Part shown: piece by piece, positions 1 to 13,400 of the stretch | Numbering within the stretch: position 1 is the first letter of the stretch | Layout: the number at the start of each line of letters is the position of its first letter | From: Corydoras sp. C115 | Lineage: Eukaryota > Chordata > Actinopteri > Siluriformes > Callichthyidae | NCBI GenBank assembly: GCA_019802505.1 | Contig: JAFMOC010000084.1 | Span: 1,185,501 to 1,249,500, forward strand | Length of the DNA: 64,000 bases | Reading direction: 5' to 3' | Made by a program: the position numbers and the translations under genes | The notes under the pieces: generated by a model | Told to the model about the DNA's origin: nothing | What the model saw: the letters and a program-made list of their open reading frames with translations, nothing else | The model's database searches: none

Positions 1-540
1 ATTAAAACCCAGTAAATTGTTATGGCTTTTGAGGTCTACACAGCACATGTTTTAAAAGTCAAAAGCACATACTATAAATAGAAGCAAATAATCAACTCAG
101 CTAAGACAGTTTTCTTCTCAAGCTTTTTAAAAACATTTTAAAAGCATTTTATAATGCTTTTGCTTATATTATTGTTTGTTTTAAAAGTTTCCAGAAATAA
201 CTTCTGGTTTGTTATTATTCCAATTACTGTTGTTATTTGCTACTGTTGTTATTTGCAAGTTTGCTTGGCCTGTAAATTGCTTAGATGACTTTTTAAAAAC
301 ATTGTATTAAATCAGGTCAGTCAAATACATTATTTAAATGTGATTATTTTTGCTTAAGATAATTTTAGAAACCATATCACTTTTTAGATTACATGGCCAT
401 GGTCATGGTGGTGGACAAAAAGCAATGAGCAATGAGTTAGAATTTCCAATTCATTTAAATTGTCTTTATGGCAGGAGCATAGTGGCGTTGGGGCAGAAGG
501 CAGAGCCGTTTGACAATGGACTTTGAGTAGAGATTATTAA
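1..540. other. AT-rich collagen intron, no gene seen
   Basis: AT-rich sequence with no collagen-type Gly-X-Y exon, no RNA gene and no recognisable transposon protein. It is read as intron of the collagen gene because the first visible collagen exon downstream is internal. Confidence 0.5.
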
Positions 541-640
541 CTCACCTGACACGGCTCCACCCGATGAACGTGTGCACCCTTTATAATTGGGAACAGCACA
601 TGCCACAAGGAAAGAGATCTAGCAACGTGCTGCAGGAATA
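541..640 (+). repeat. fragment of an unclassified LTR-like repeat family
   Basis: This stretch carries CACCTGACAC, then GTGTGCACCCTTTA, then a GGAACA...GCCAC...GGAAAGAGA series. The same order of motifs occurs at 21485-21740 on the + strand and at 56580-56835 on the - strand. The fragment keeps only the start of the unit. The class of the family is unknown; TGTCAG/TGACA-like starts and an AATAAA in the fuller copy suggest an LTR. Confidence 0.45.
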
Positions 641-1355
641 CAAGCATTTAGATCACTCAGTAAATGTATTTAAAAATAATGTGAAAATAAATCCCGTTTC
701 TGAGCTTCTGATATTTTTTTCTCCGGGCCTCATTTGTATTCTCCCTGTTACATTGATGCTGAAAGAAGTGGAGAACATGCATGCAAAGCCCGTAGGTGTT
801 GTCCTTGGACCACGTGCGTCCTCATTCTTCATGAGTTTCAGCACTAATATAACAATTGGATTAACAAATGAGGGCCGGAGACAAGATTTCACAATGGGCT
901 TTATTTACACATTATTTTCAAATTCATGCGCTGGCTTATCTAAATAATTTTCATGTGCTTGCTTTAGCTTAAAGGAGTGCTTACATTGTGTTGTTTGTCG
1001 GCTTGGTTTTGCAGTCATTTTGATCATGTTGGCTGGACCTGAGAACGCTAGGTGGCCGTAGATGGCACCGTGCAGTGGGGTGCATGAACTCTGTAAGTCG
1101 CGGTGGGTGCTTAAATCCCACTGGTGGCGCTCTGATAAAGGAGCAGCTAAGGTGGCTCGGGGTGGATGGGTCTGGTGTGTCCAACAATAACTTGTTGCCA
1201 GCTGAAAACGTAATCATCCATGCAGTAATTATCCAATGGGAGGTGGCAACCTTTTTTGTTGGCCAGGCAGTGTGTAAAACTTTGATATACACATACATAC
1301 ACACAAACAGACACACACAATTTTGTTTACATTGCAATGTCATTTTCTCCTGTAG
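641..1355. other. collagen intron, no gene seen
   Basis: No conserved protein or RNA is recognised. It holds a short CA-rich stretch (about 1288-1320) just upstream of the polypyrimidine tract of the collagen exon at 1356. Confidence 0.5.
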
Positions 1356-1403
1356 CTACCAAACAAGGGCCATCTGGGTGTAGTGGTGCTAAAGGTCTTC
1401 CAG
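1356..1403 (+). CDS. col4a3: collagen IV exon (triple-helix segment)
   Basis: The sequence encodes Gly-Pro-Ser, Gly-Cys-Ser, Gly-Ala-Lys, Gly-Leu-Pro and ends on the first base of a Gly codon at a CAG|GTAAGT donor. Two acceptors are possible. TGTAG at 1351-1355, after a good pyrimidine tract, gives 48 bp starting with a short interruption. CAAG at 1364-1367 gives 36 bp starting exactly on a split Gly codon. Both keep the frame. Confidence 0.8.
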
Positions 1404-4400
1404 GTAAGTGTTCTCATCATGTTCTACTGGATAGACCGGTCATTGTTAACCCTGCAGCAATACTATCTTAATTGTTTTCACCCATCTTTAACACAACTAA
1501 TAAAATGCTGTAACTCTCCTTTAAATCTAATTAACCAATCTTTAATTCATTAATCCACAAATCTTTAATCTTTAATTTTGAATTAGCAATAATTAAATTC
1601 TGCTTTGTGTCAAAGTTTTCCTAGATCCAGGTGAGTGTTGCGTGAAACAAACATAAACAAGGCTGCAGGTAGCATAAACAAGTGATTTATTTACAGACAT
1701 AATGAAAAGGCAAATGAGCCACAACTAAATCAAATTGACAGAATAAACAAAAACGGAACCAAAACAACAAATACAACAAGCTGAAAACAAAATACCATCA
1801 AAAACAAAATACCATTCCTGAGGCACAGAACACAAGCTTAGAATCACTAGAGGACGAGGGTGAGGTTGAGCGCGGCTGGAGGGCAAGACCGAATATGCAC
1901 GAGAGAGCGAATCATAATGGGTGATTGAGAACAAGTCCGAGCGGGACTTGAGAGCGAAACTGACCAGGCGATAGAGAGCAAGGCAGAGAGAGCAAAAGGC
2001 CAAATAAGAGTCCAACATGACGGTGGTGATCGATGCCTTCAAACCCCTCACCACACCAACTGCGAAGCTACTGGAGGAGTTGATGATGCTGTCACTGTTG
2101 TCTGGCTTGTTGCTCTCCTTGGTGTTCTGCACACAGAGTAAATACACACTAAAAGAAAACCAAAAAGCTGTGTGGAACCTAGAACACTGACCGAGTCACT
2201 GGAGGAACCTTAACTAATGACTGCACCGCAGGAGGAACCTGAAGTAATGAAAGCATCGCAGGAGGACCCTGAAGTAATGATGAACTCATGAAGAAAACCA
2301 GCAGGAAAATCAAGGAAGCAGAAGTGACAGAAGATCCTATCAACCTGGTAGGCCCACTGAAGTTATTAGTCGCTGACAATTGAGTGGCATTAGCAAAAGA
2401 CACAAGCACTGCAGCAGCATTACACACTGGTCGGAACCCTGCAGTACAACTGAGGTATGGTTTAACCTAGCCCTATCCCTGGCCTTTGACCTGTGCTAAC
2501 ATGTAGATAAATTAGGGGCCCACATCGGATCCAAATAACAAACCAGAACCTACTGTTAATAACCTACTGGGAGATGAAGTACCCAAATTTTTAATACTAA
2601 AAGAACTCACAGCATGAGAACCAGAACTGTAAGGACCTAAACCTAGACCTGTTTGGTGCATACTTGCAACCACTAAAGGGAGGGGGAAGAAAAGAGCAAG
2701 AGTCCCTTTGAATTCTATGTCTGGGACAGGAGAAAAGGTTCTTTAGAAAAGCAGAAAGCAGGCAGGCTAGCCGCTAAAGGCTAACATGGCAGAACAAAGC
2801 ATGGCTAAGCTCTGCTGCTAAGCTAGCCAACGCTCTAGTTCATTGCAAAAAGCGATGTGCCAGGAGACCATGGAGCAAGGCAAAACGAAAAAACAGAAAA
2901 AAACTACCTGGATGAATTGGCAAATTAAATTATTTGAAAGAGCCTCTGTCACAGTTTTCCTAGCTCCAGGTAGGTGTTGCGAGAAACATACATAAGCGAA
3001 GCTACAGCTAGCATAAACAGGTGATTTATTTACAAACATAAACAGAATTACACAAAGCGCACGCATAAAGACCTATACTGTAGTGGACCGGAGAGAGAGC
3101 AGCGCTGTCTTAAATAACAAAACACTAATCATGTGAAAAACAAATGAAAAACAAGTGAAAAAAATTAACAGAATAAGCAAAAATGGAACCAAAAAATAAA
3201 TACAAGCTGGCAGAAGTTCCTGACACTTTGTCCATATTTGAAGCCTTTTCTTTAGTCCTGCTTCAACTCTACTTTAATCCTGTTCCAACCCCATTTTAAC
3301 CACACCTAAAGCAGGATTATAATACTACAGGATTAAAGCAATCAGGATATATACATCCATCTATCCATTATCTTCCACTTTATCCACTACTAGGGTCAGG
3401 GGGTTCCCCATGCCCATCCTCGGGCACTGGGCAGATACACCCAGGACAGGGCGCCAATCTATTGCTGGGCACACACTCACACACACACACAAACTCTATA
3501 TGGGGTAATTTGGAGAATTCAATTGAACTTGATCCATGTTTTTGGACTGTGGGAGGAAACCGGAGAACCCGGAGGAAACCCACGCGGACATGGGGAGAAC
3601 ATGGGAATGCCACCCAGATTGGGATATATACAGTGGGTTGCAAAAGTATTCATACCCCTTGAACTTTTCCATATTTTGTCACATTACAACCACAAACATA
3701 AATATATTTCACTGGAATTTAATGTGAAAGACCAACACAAAGTGGTATACAATTGTGAAGTGGAAGGAAAATTATACATGAATCAACATTTTTTTTACAA
3801 ATAAAAAACTGAAAAGTGCGACGTGCAAAAGTATTCAGCCCCCTTTTCCCTGAGTGCAACCAATTGCATTCAGAAGTTGCCTGATGAGTGCTTATGACTC
3901 AAAAGGGTCCACCTGTGTGTAATCTAATCTCAGTACAAATACAGCTGCTCCGTGACGGCCTCAGATGTTGGTTAAGAGAATGTTGGGGAGCAAACAGCAT
4001 CATGAAGTCCAAAGAACACACCAGACAGGTTAGGAATATGGTTTTGGAGAAGTTTAAAGCAGGCTTAGGTTATAAAAAGATTTCCAAAGCTTTGAACATC
4101 TCACGGAGCACTGTTCAATCCATCATCCGGAAATGGAAAGAGTATGGCACCACAGTAAACCTGCCAAGACAAGGCCGTCCACCTAAACTTACAGGCCGAA
4201 CAAGGAGATCACTGATCAGAGAGGCAGCCAAGAGGCCCATGGTGACTCTGGATGAAATGCAGAGAGCCACAGCTCAGGTGGGGGAAACTGTCCACAGGAC
4301 AACAATTAGTCGTGCACTACACAAATGTGGTCTTTATGGAAGAGTGGCAAGGAGAAAGCCATTGTTAAAAGAAAACCATAAGAAGTCCCGTTTGCAGTTT

Positions 4401-7400
4401 GCCAGAAGCCATGTTGAGGACACAGCAAACATGTGGAAGAAGGTGCTTTGGTCAGACGAGACCAAAATTTAACTTTTTGGCCACAATGCAAAACGCTATG
4501 TGTGGCGGAGAAATAACACTGCACATCACTCTGAAAACACCATCCCCACTGTCAAATATGGTGGTGGCAGCATCATGCTCTGGGGGTGCTTCTCTTCAGC
4601 AGGGACCGGGAAGTTGGTCAAAGTTGATGGGAAGATGGATGGAGCCAAATACAGGGCAATCTTGGAAGAAAACCTGTTGGAGTCAGCAAAAGAATTGAGA
4701 CTGGGGCGGAGGTTCAACTTCCAGCAGGACAACGACCCTAAACATAAAGCCAGAGCTACAATGGAGTGGTTTAAAAAAAAGAATATTCATGTGTTAGAAT
4801 GGCCCAGTCAAAGTCCAGACCTAAACCCAATGGAGAATTTGTGGCAAGATCTCAAAACTGCTGTTCACAAACGCTCTCCATCCAATCTGACTGAGCTTGA
4901 GCTGTTTTGCAAGGAGGAATGGGCAAGAATTTCAGTCACTAGATGTGCAAAGCTGGTGGAGACATACCCTAAAAGACTTGCAGCTGTAATTGCAGCAAAA
5001 GGTGGCTCCACAAAGTATTGACTCAGGGGGGCTGAATACTTTTGCACGTCGCACTTTTCAGTTTTTTATTTGTAAAAAAAATGTTGATTCATGTATAATT
5101 TTCCTTCCACTTCACAATTGTATACCACTTTGTGTTGGTCTTTCACATTAAATTCCAGTGAAATATATTTATGTTTGTGGTTGTAATGTGACAAAATATG
5201 GAAAAGTTCAAGGGGTATGAATACTTTTGCAACCCACTGTATATATATTAGATCTTATTTGCATTCCTTTTTCCTGATATGCCAGCATTTTCCATGTGCC
5301 ATGTGTTTAATACAGTAATAAGTGGACAACAAAATACTTTTTACAGAATTTTGTATGTCTGATATGATAAACGAAAACTCAAATAATTAAAAGAATACAG
5401 AACAGCATGTAAACTACTCTGGCAAGCAGTCAATGGATAATTTACAGAATTAGCAAAATAAAATTAGCGACAAACTGAGATTCAGAGGTAAGCTATCAAG
5501 GTAAGGTTTTCCCTGGGATTAGTAGACAACTTCAAGTACCTTGGAGTTCACATCGCGCAGGACCTATCTTGGTCCTGCCACAACTGGCAAAGAAGGCTTG
5601 TCAGCGTCTCTACCAACTTCGACATCTACGAGACTTCAGGCTGCCCTCCAAGGTCCTGCAGAATTTCTACTCCTGCACCGTCAAAAGCATCCTCACAGGG
5701 AACGTCATAACCTGGTTTGGGAACAGCACCCATCTGGACAGACGGTCACTACAAAGGGTGGTACGTTCGGCCGAACGCACCATCCGAGTAGCACTTCCAG
5801 ACCTCCAGACCACCTACAGGAAGCGGTGCTGGTCCAAAGCCAAAAAGATCGTTGAAGACTTCAGTCATCCTGACAACAAGCTCTTCACTCTGTTGCCATC
5901 AGGACGGCGTTTTCATGTCCTGAACGCAAACACAGAGAGGATGAGGAGGAGCTTCTTCCCAACGGTGATTCGGACCCTGAACCAGGACTAAAAGGACATT
6001 TAACTTGAACCTGTAACACTGCACTGCAATATTTGCACAAAAAGCACAACACACTTTATAATTCCATTGCACATTGTAAATACATAGTTAAATTTTATTT
6101 TATCTTTATTTTTATCTTACTCTATCCTATTTTTCTTATTCTTATCCTTTTAAACAAATTTTATTTTTCTGTGGAGAGGTCAAAAAAGAATTTCACTGCT
6201 GGCTGTACCATGTATAAATACGTATGTGACCAATAAACCTGATTCTGATTCTGATTCAGTCAAGAAAGGTCTGATCTTTATGATGTTGTAAAGAATGAAT
6301 CTGCAGGAATGGGAAGTTTTAGTGACCTGATCAGAAAGTTTAGGATGTGAGTCAATAAAGGAACCAAGGTTACGGACCAAGTCAGTTGGAGAGAAAGTGG
6401 AGCCATCCAAACTTTTGATATAATAGTTTTTTCATTTAATTTATATTAGTTCATACCCTAGCATGTTATTCACTTGATCCTGGCCCATCCCCTCCATCAA
6501 TTTTTAGATCCCAATGTAGCCCATGTGTCACTACTGCTCCCTCTAGCGGCGCGGCTACGTCACCGGGTGGTGGTTCTGTGGGCGGTCTTGCGCAGACGCG
6601 ATCTCGCTCCAGGTCACCGGAATTCTGATTCCGGTTTCCTGTTTTTGTCACTTCCTTTTTCCTATTTATTTCCGTCTTTTGTTGGTGTTTGTCGCGTTGG
6701 TTCTCGTTACCTGACTCTCCTCTGTGTTATTCCCGTTTCAGGACTAAGCGCTCTCTTTTGTGGTTGTTCTCCATTGCGACGGCTACGGCGATCGTCTTCA
6801 TCGCGGTTACGCTGTCGTCTCTACTGGCATCCGGCCAGCTCGCCTCCATTTTGTGTTTGTGTTTGTTTTTTGTTTCTCTTAGTTTTATTTTGGAGGTCGC
6901 TTTTTGTTTATTAAATATTATTTTGCTTTTGAACTTCGGACTGCGTTCTCTTTGTTATCACGCACAATCGGCGCTTGTGACAGTAACCAACGCCATATAT
7001 GGATCCGGCTAATCCCACGGACCCGTCCCTCGCGCTGCGCGAGCAGGGACGTTTTTTGGGGGAGTTACGGCAGGAGATTAGCGAGCTTACTCGCACTATG
7101 AGTACGCTTATGGATCGGCAAACCCGTCTGGAACAGGGCTTTTCTCTGAACGCTGCTCCACCGGACGCCGGGAGTTCTACCAACACTGCCGCGGCTGCGG
7201 CAGCCGGTACGTCTTCCTCACCTCTTCCTGTAGCAGAACCGGAACGGTATGATGGAGATCCAGAGGTATGTGAGCTGTTCCTTCTTCAATGCTCTCTGTA
7301 CTTCGCCAATCGTCCCCCGGCGACGGATGAACAGAAGATCGCCTTCGTCATCTCCCGCTTACGGGGCCGGGCTGGTAACTGGGGATCGGCTCTTTGGAAC

Positions 7401-10400
7401 GCTCGTACTGCTGAATCCAGCAACTTCGCTATGTTTTTGGAACGTTTTCGCAGCACGTTTTTTCACCCACGTAAGGGACGCGCAGTTGGCGATCTCCTGA
7501 TGGAACTTAAACAAGGTTCCCGATCCGTCGCCGACTACGCGCTGGAGTTCCAGACTCTTGCGGCTCATAGCGGCTGGAACGAGCCGGCCCTTATGGGAGC
7601 TTACCGCTCGGGATTAAAAAAAGAGATCGCTGCGGAGCTACTTTTTAGGGATGAAGGCATGTCTCTCTCCGATCTCATCACGACTACCATTCGGTTGGAT
7701 CAGCTCTGGCAATCTAAGAAGGGACAGTCCTCATTTCCGCGTTCCACGGCCGCAGCTACTGCTTCGTCGGCGGATTTAGAGACTCCCATGCAGGTGGAGT
7801 CTATTCGGCTTTCCGCTAGTGAGAGGAGTCGTCGCATCCGTGGACGTTTATGTTTATATTGTGGTGGAAATGACCATTTGTTGGACCAATGTCCCACTTG
7901 TCCTTCCACTAGGGGTCGTGGTTCGGCTACTAAACTAAGGGCCATTACCTCTTCCCAGGATTCTGTGGTGGTGAGCACTTTTGAGTTACAACACCCTTTT
8001 TTACTACCTGTTAATTTAACATTCTTAGGTAATTGTATTTCTACCACTGCTTTACTGGACTCTGGGGCTGAAGGGAATTTTTTGGATTCTGCTTTTGCTG
8101 ATAAGTGGGGTATTCCTAGAACTAAACTGGCGCATTCCATCCGGGTTAGTTCCGCTGATGGTCGCCCGCTGCACCCTGGTACTATTTCACATTCCACTTT
8201 GTCTTGTAAATTGTCTGTGAGTGCTCTTCATACTGAGGATCTAACATTTCTACTTATTTCTTCTCCTTCCTTTCCTCTCATTTTAGGGTTGCCTTGGCTT
8301 CAGCGGCACGATCCGGCCATCTCTTGGGCTTCTCGGGATATTACCAATTGGTCTCCATATTGCTTCGCTCATTGTCTGCACCCCCCTCTGCCCAGGCCGC
8401 GCCCTGGGGTCCAAACCCTTCTGGAGCTTCCTAGTGGTGTCCCATCTGACTATTTGGAACTGGCACAGGTATTTGGTTCCTCCACATTTTCCACGCTTCC
8501 TCCTCACCGTGTGTCAGATTGTGCTATTGATCTGATTGAGGGGGCCAAACTACCTCGTGTAAGTCCATACCCCTTAACTCAAGCTGAGAGTAGGGCTATG
8601 CGTGAATATATTGAGGAATCGCTTCAACAGGGCATTATTCGGCATTCCAAATCCCCGGTTGCTTCTGGATTTTTTTTTTGTACCCAAGAAGGATTCCTCG
8701 TTGAGGCCTTGTATTGACTATCGGGTGCTTAATCAGGCTACCCGCAGGTTGGCTTACCCTCTGCCATTAGTTCCCTCTGCATTAGAGAGGTTGAAGGGAG
8801 CCACTGTGTTTTCTAAATTGGACCTTCGTAATGCTTATAATTTGATACGTATTCGAGAGGGTGATGAGTGAAAGACTGCGTTTGTTACCTCTTCTGGGCA
8901 GTATGAGTACCTGGTCATGCCTTTTGGTCTTACCAATGCTCCTGGCGTTTTCCAGGCGTTTATTAATGAAGTATTACGGGATTTTTTTAGAGAAGTTCGT
9001 CCTGGTTTACCTTGATGACATTCTTATCTTTTCACCCGATCTTACCACGCATCGTCAGCACGTTACCACCGTCCTTCGGCGTCTGCTTCTGAACCAGCTT
9101 ATGGTACGGGCTGATAAGTGTGAGTTTCACCAACAACAAATATCATTTTTGGGCTACATTGTTTCGGCCAAAGGGTTACAGATGGACCCGAGTAAGGTCC
9201 AGGCTGTGGTAGAGTGGCCAGCACCTAGTACGGTCAAGGAACTACAACGCTTTCTGGGATTTGCTAATTTCTACCGTAAATTTATTCGTGGTTTCAGTTC
9301 TTTGGCCTTACCTCTTACCAATCTGTTACGGGGAAAACCTAAGCACCTGCATTGGAACCAGAGAGCAGAGCAGGCGTTCGCTGACCTCAAAGCTCGATTT
9401 GTGTCGGCTCCTGTTTTAGCCCACCCTGATCCTGATTCTCGGTTTTTCGTAGAGGTAGATGCTTCTTCTAACGGGGTGGGGGCTGTCCTCTCTCAGGGAC
9501 CGGAGTCTTCTTCCCGTCGTCATCCTGTGGCGTTTCTGTCCAGGAAGTTGTCCCCTACTGAATGCAACTATAGCATTGGGGACAGGGAGTTACTGGCTAT
9601 TAAGATTGCGTTGGAGGAGTGTCGGCATTGGTTAATGGGATCCAACCACCCCTTTGTAGTCATAACAGATCACAAGAATCTGGAATATCTTAAAGGGGCC
9701 AAACGCCTTAATGCCCGTCAGTCTCGCTGGTCACTGTTTTTTAACAACTTTCATTTTACCATCTCTTATCGACCAGGTCATCATAACCTCCAAGCGGATG
9801 CCCTTTCCCGCCTTCATCCGGGTATGGTTAGCGGGTCTTTGGAGGAGGAATCTATTCTTCCCGCAAGATGTTTTCTGAATTCCATTCATTGGGAGTTTGA
9901 TCACGAGATCGAGAGGGCTTTACAGGGCTGTCCGGCTCCTCCTCACTGCCCTTCGGGGTTACTGTTTGTACCCTTACCTTTCCGTACTCGTTTAATAACT
10001 TGGGCTCATTCTTTGTTGTGTGCAGGACATCCAGGAGTAGATCGTACTATTCAGCTTCTCCGGCGTAAATATTGGTGGGAGTCTCTTAACTCTGACGTTC
10101 AGCAGGTGGTTTCCTCCTGTTTTATTTGTGCAGCGTGTAAGATTCCTAAGGTGTTACCCGCTGGTAAGCTCAACCCCTTGCCGGTACCTTCGCGTCCTTG
10201 GTCCCACGTGGCAATAGATTTCGTTACTGATTTGCCCGTTTCTGAGGGGTTCACCACAGTGGTCACCCTCATTGATCGTTTTTCTCGTGCAGTTCGTTTT
10301 TTTCCTTTGGCGGCACTTCCTTCGGCTCTCCAGACTGCCGAGCTTCTGTTTACCCATCTTTTCCCTATCTTCGGCATACCGGAAGACATTCTGTCGGACA

Positions 10401-13400
10401 GGGGTCCTCAGTTTACTTCCGCAGTCTGGAGGGCCTTTTTTGAAAAACTGGGTACTACGGTCAGTCTTACTTCTGGCTATCACCCTGAGAGTAATGGTTT
10501 GTGTGAGAGAGCTAATCAGGAGCTGGGCAAGTTCCTTCGGATCTTTGCTTGTAACAACGCTGCAGATTGGGCACGTTTCCTTCCCTGGGCAGAGATCGCA
10601 CAGAATTCCCTCTGTCATTCTGCTACCGGGCTGACCCCGTTCCAGTGCGTGTTGGGATTCCAACCACCTTTTGCGTTATGCGATCCAGAACCCTCCAATT
10701 CACCCATCGTGGATGCTTGGTTCGAGCGTAGTGAGAGGATATGGTCCCAGGTCCATCAACATATCGAAGAAGTATTGCGTCGCAATAAGAACTTTGCTGA
10801 TCGACGTCGTAGTCAGGCTCCGGTTTATTCTCCTGGGGACCTAGTTTGGCTCAATTCCCGTGATTTTCGTTGCCGTTCTGGTTCTCGCAAGCTTTTACCC
10901 AGATTTCTTGGTCCTTTTAAGGTACTGCGTCAGATTAACCCGGTATCATATCGATTGGAACTGCCTCCTCAGTATCGTGTTCATCCAGACTTCCACACAT
11001 CCCTCCTAAAACCTTTTGTTACTGGTCCGCTGGATTCGACTCTGCAAGAGGGTACTGTCTCCCAGTCTACATCATTTCCGGATGTATTCACGGTGTCCAC
11101 TCTGCTGGATTCTCGTAGACGTGGTTCCACTATACAGTACTTGGTTGATTGGGAGGGGTTTGGTCCTGAGGAACGCAGTTGGGTAGCCAGTACGGACATA
11201 TTGGATCCCCAACTCATTATTGATTTTCATGCTAGTCATCCCGAGAAGCCTGCCCCCCGTGGCCGTGGTCGGCCGCGTCGTCGAGGTAAGTCTATTTCCT
11301 ACACTCCTTTACCTTTCCCTCCTGAGAGGGAGGGTACTGTCACTACTGCTCCCTCTAGCGGCGCGGCTACGTCACCGGGTGGTGGTTCTGTGGGCGGTCT
11401 TGCGCAGACGCGATCTCGCTCCAGGTCACCGGAATTCTGATTCCGGTTTCCTGTTTTTGTCACTTCCTTTTTCCTATTTATTTCCGTCTTTTGTTGGTGT
11501 TTGTCGCGTTGGTTCTCGTTACCTGACTCTCCTCTGTGTTATTCCCGTTTCAGGACTAAGCGCTCTCTTTTGTGGTTGTTCTCCATTGCGACGGCTACGG
11601 CGATCGTCTTCATCGCGGTTACGCTGTCGTCTCTACTGGCATCCGGCCAGCTCGCCTCCATTTTGTGTTTGTGTTTGTTTTTTGTTTCTCTTAGTTTTAT
11701 TTTGGAGGTCGCTTTTTGTTTATTAAATATTATTTTGCTTTTGAACTTCGGACTGCGTTCTCTTTGTTATCACGCACAATCGGCGCTTGTGACACCATGA
11801 GTCAAAAAGGTTGATCACCATTGACTTAGTTACACTCTGCTTTGATGTATTTTTGGTTTACTGCCAGACTGCCAGTTTAATATAATTTGTCAGATATTTA
11901 AGAAAATTAGCATTATGAGGTACCTAAATCTTAATTTTCCCAAATGAACCTTCCTAATTCGGTAGATACAATGATATCTAATCTAATCTAAAGTGTTCTC
12001 TAATCTAATCTAATCAGTGTTTTATCTCATTTAAGTTTTTATACAGTACTATAAACTATGTACTGTACTTCAGAAAAACTGTAACTCATTTAATATATTT
12101 AAAATACTGCCTTTTATGCCAGTTTGAATAATTAATTGGACTATGCAGTGTTCTTAACATTTTTAAATTTTTAAGTTGTTCCCTAATTTTCATATATAAA
12201 TTGCCTTGTCAGTTTTAGAATTAATTATATTTTTAACCTGGAACAATTGTATGTTTTACTGGAAACAATATTTATTACATTTCTAGGTCCCAAGGGAGAT
12301 CCAGGAGATCCAGGCTGTGTGGGAGCCCCATCTCCTGCAGGTGTAGTTGGAGACCGAGGACCTATTGGTCCTCGGGGTCCACCTGGGTTCCCTGGAAGTC
12401 CTGGAGCTAATGGATTGTGTAACGATGGTCCCAAAGGAGACCAAGGTTTGATAGGATCAACAGGTCCACCAGGTAATATTTTCTGCATTAATTAAACAAA
12501 ATCTTTATACAATTTTATCAATTGCCCTATACTGAGTAATATACTCAGTAAAACATTTACAAGTGTGTACATATTTAAGCATGTGAAATTTTCTGTGTGC
12601 CGTTAAGTTCACCTTGTGTGTATCAAAGGTGATCAATGCATGAATTAAATATTTGAATCAATTTAGTCTACTAAGCTATCATGACAACAGATGAAAAAAA
12701 TCCAAAAATGTAGTTTTGCCTGATACATGTGACAGAAGATCTAAGATCAATATGTAATGTGTAGTTTTCAAATTAACTTAATAATTTTACTACAACCTGG
12801 CAACAATCACACTATTTCTGTGGCCAAATTATTTATGCACCTGATCTAAATATTACACCAGCATCAGGACCTGAAGACCTTGAGATTACAGCTGAACAAT
12901 TAAAAATATTTTCATCCAACATTTAAAGGCATTATGCCAATTAGACCTGAGAAAGAAAAAAATATTTATGACTAAATGTGTGCTTTAAAATTAATTCAGT
13001 GCGCATTCACACGAAACGCATGGAGCTTTTTGCAGTGCTCCCTTCTGTGTTTTTCACTTTACTCATTCTTTATTAAAAATCTTTATCGATCTTTTCCGCA
13101 AATTCCCCCCAGGGATTAATAAAGTGTTCTGATTCTAATTCTGATTCTGAAGAAGTCAGACAATTAAACACAGTAGTTAATATTGCAGAAATGGACAGTA
13201 TGACTTAAGCACTTGTTACAGTCCAGGTTAAATATTTTGGAGACAGGCCCGTACACCACCACTCCACTGTCTTCCAGGCAGGGCGAAGTCAGTCTGGTCA
13301 TAGTGCTGAATGAAAAAGCAGGTGATGCAGGTAAACAGTAGATAACTGTCAGCCAACTTCTGGCTGGCCTTTTTGAGTTCTGTTGTTTTACATATCGGGA

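Larger units (their letters stand above)
1608..3225 (-). mobile_element. short non-autonomous LTR retroelement (minus strand)
   Basis: The element begins TGTCA and ends TGACA and is flanked by the 5-bp duplication CTTTG (1603-1607 and 3226-3230). Two LTR-like copies lie at 1608-about 1785 and 2947-3225; the left copy is shortened or rearranged. On the - strand the LTR carries an AATAAA signal, so the element is read right to left. The 1.1-kb interior has no recognisable gag or pol. On the - strand a 39-nt leader after the LTR ends in CCAG|GTAG (2908/2907), and a good acceptor TGTGTGCAG lies at 2127. An imperfect 30-bp repeat is at about 2204-2290. The layout matches the elements at 22424 and 34518, although the sequences differ. 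Confidence 0.7.
6526..11794 (+). mobile_element. Ty3/gypsy LTR retrotransposon with chromodomain
   Basis: A complete insertion of 5269 bp with 457-bp LTRs (6526-6982 and 11338-11794), TG...CA ends and the 5-bp target duplication CCATG (6521-6525 and 11795-11799). Order: LTR, gag with zinc knuckle, protease, reverse transcriptase, RNase H, integrase, chromodomain, purine-rich tract (GAGAGGGAGGG, 11324-11334), LTR. The order RT-RNaseH-IN plus chromodomain makes it a chromovirus of the gypsy group. The LTRs read as identical by eye, so the insertion is very recent, yet the RT region carries two single-base length changes and one stop. Confidence 0.95.

Noticed and set aside
564..947. 127-codon open frame
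   Set aside because: No recognisable domain, and an overlapping open frame on the other strand. It partly overlaps a repeat copy.
4306..4732. Minus-strand frames in the Tc1 element
   Set aside because: Shadows of the + strand transposase.
6526..6982. Open frames of 107-146 codons in the gypsy LTR
   Set aside because: The same frames occur unchanged in both LTRs and have no protein-like features; they are LTR sequence.
8670..8988. Programmed frameshifting in the gypsy polymerase
   Set aside because: The changes are inside the RT domain, not at a gag-pol border, and there are two of them plus a stop. Damage or sequence error is likelier.
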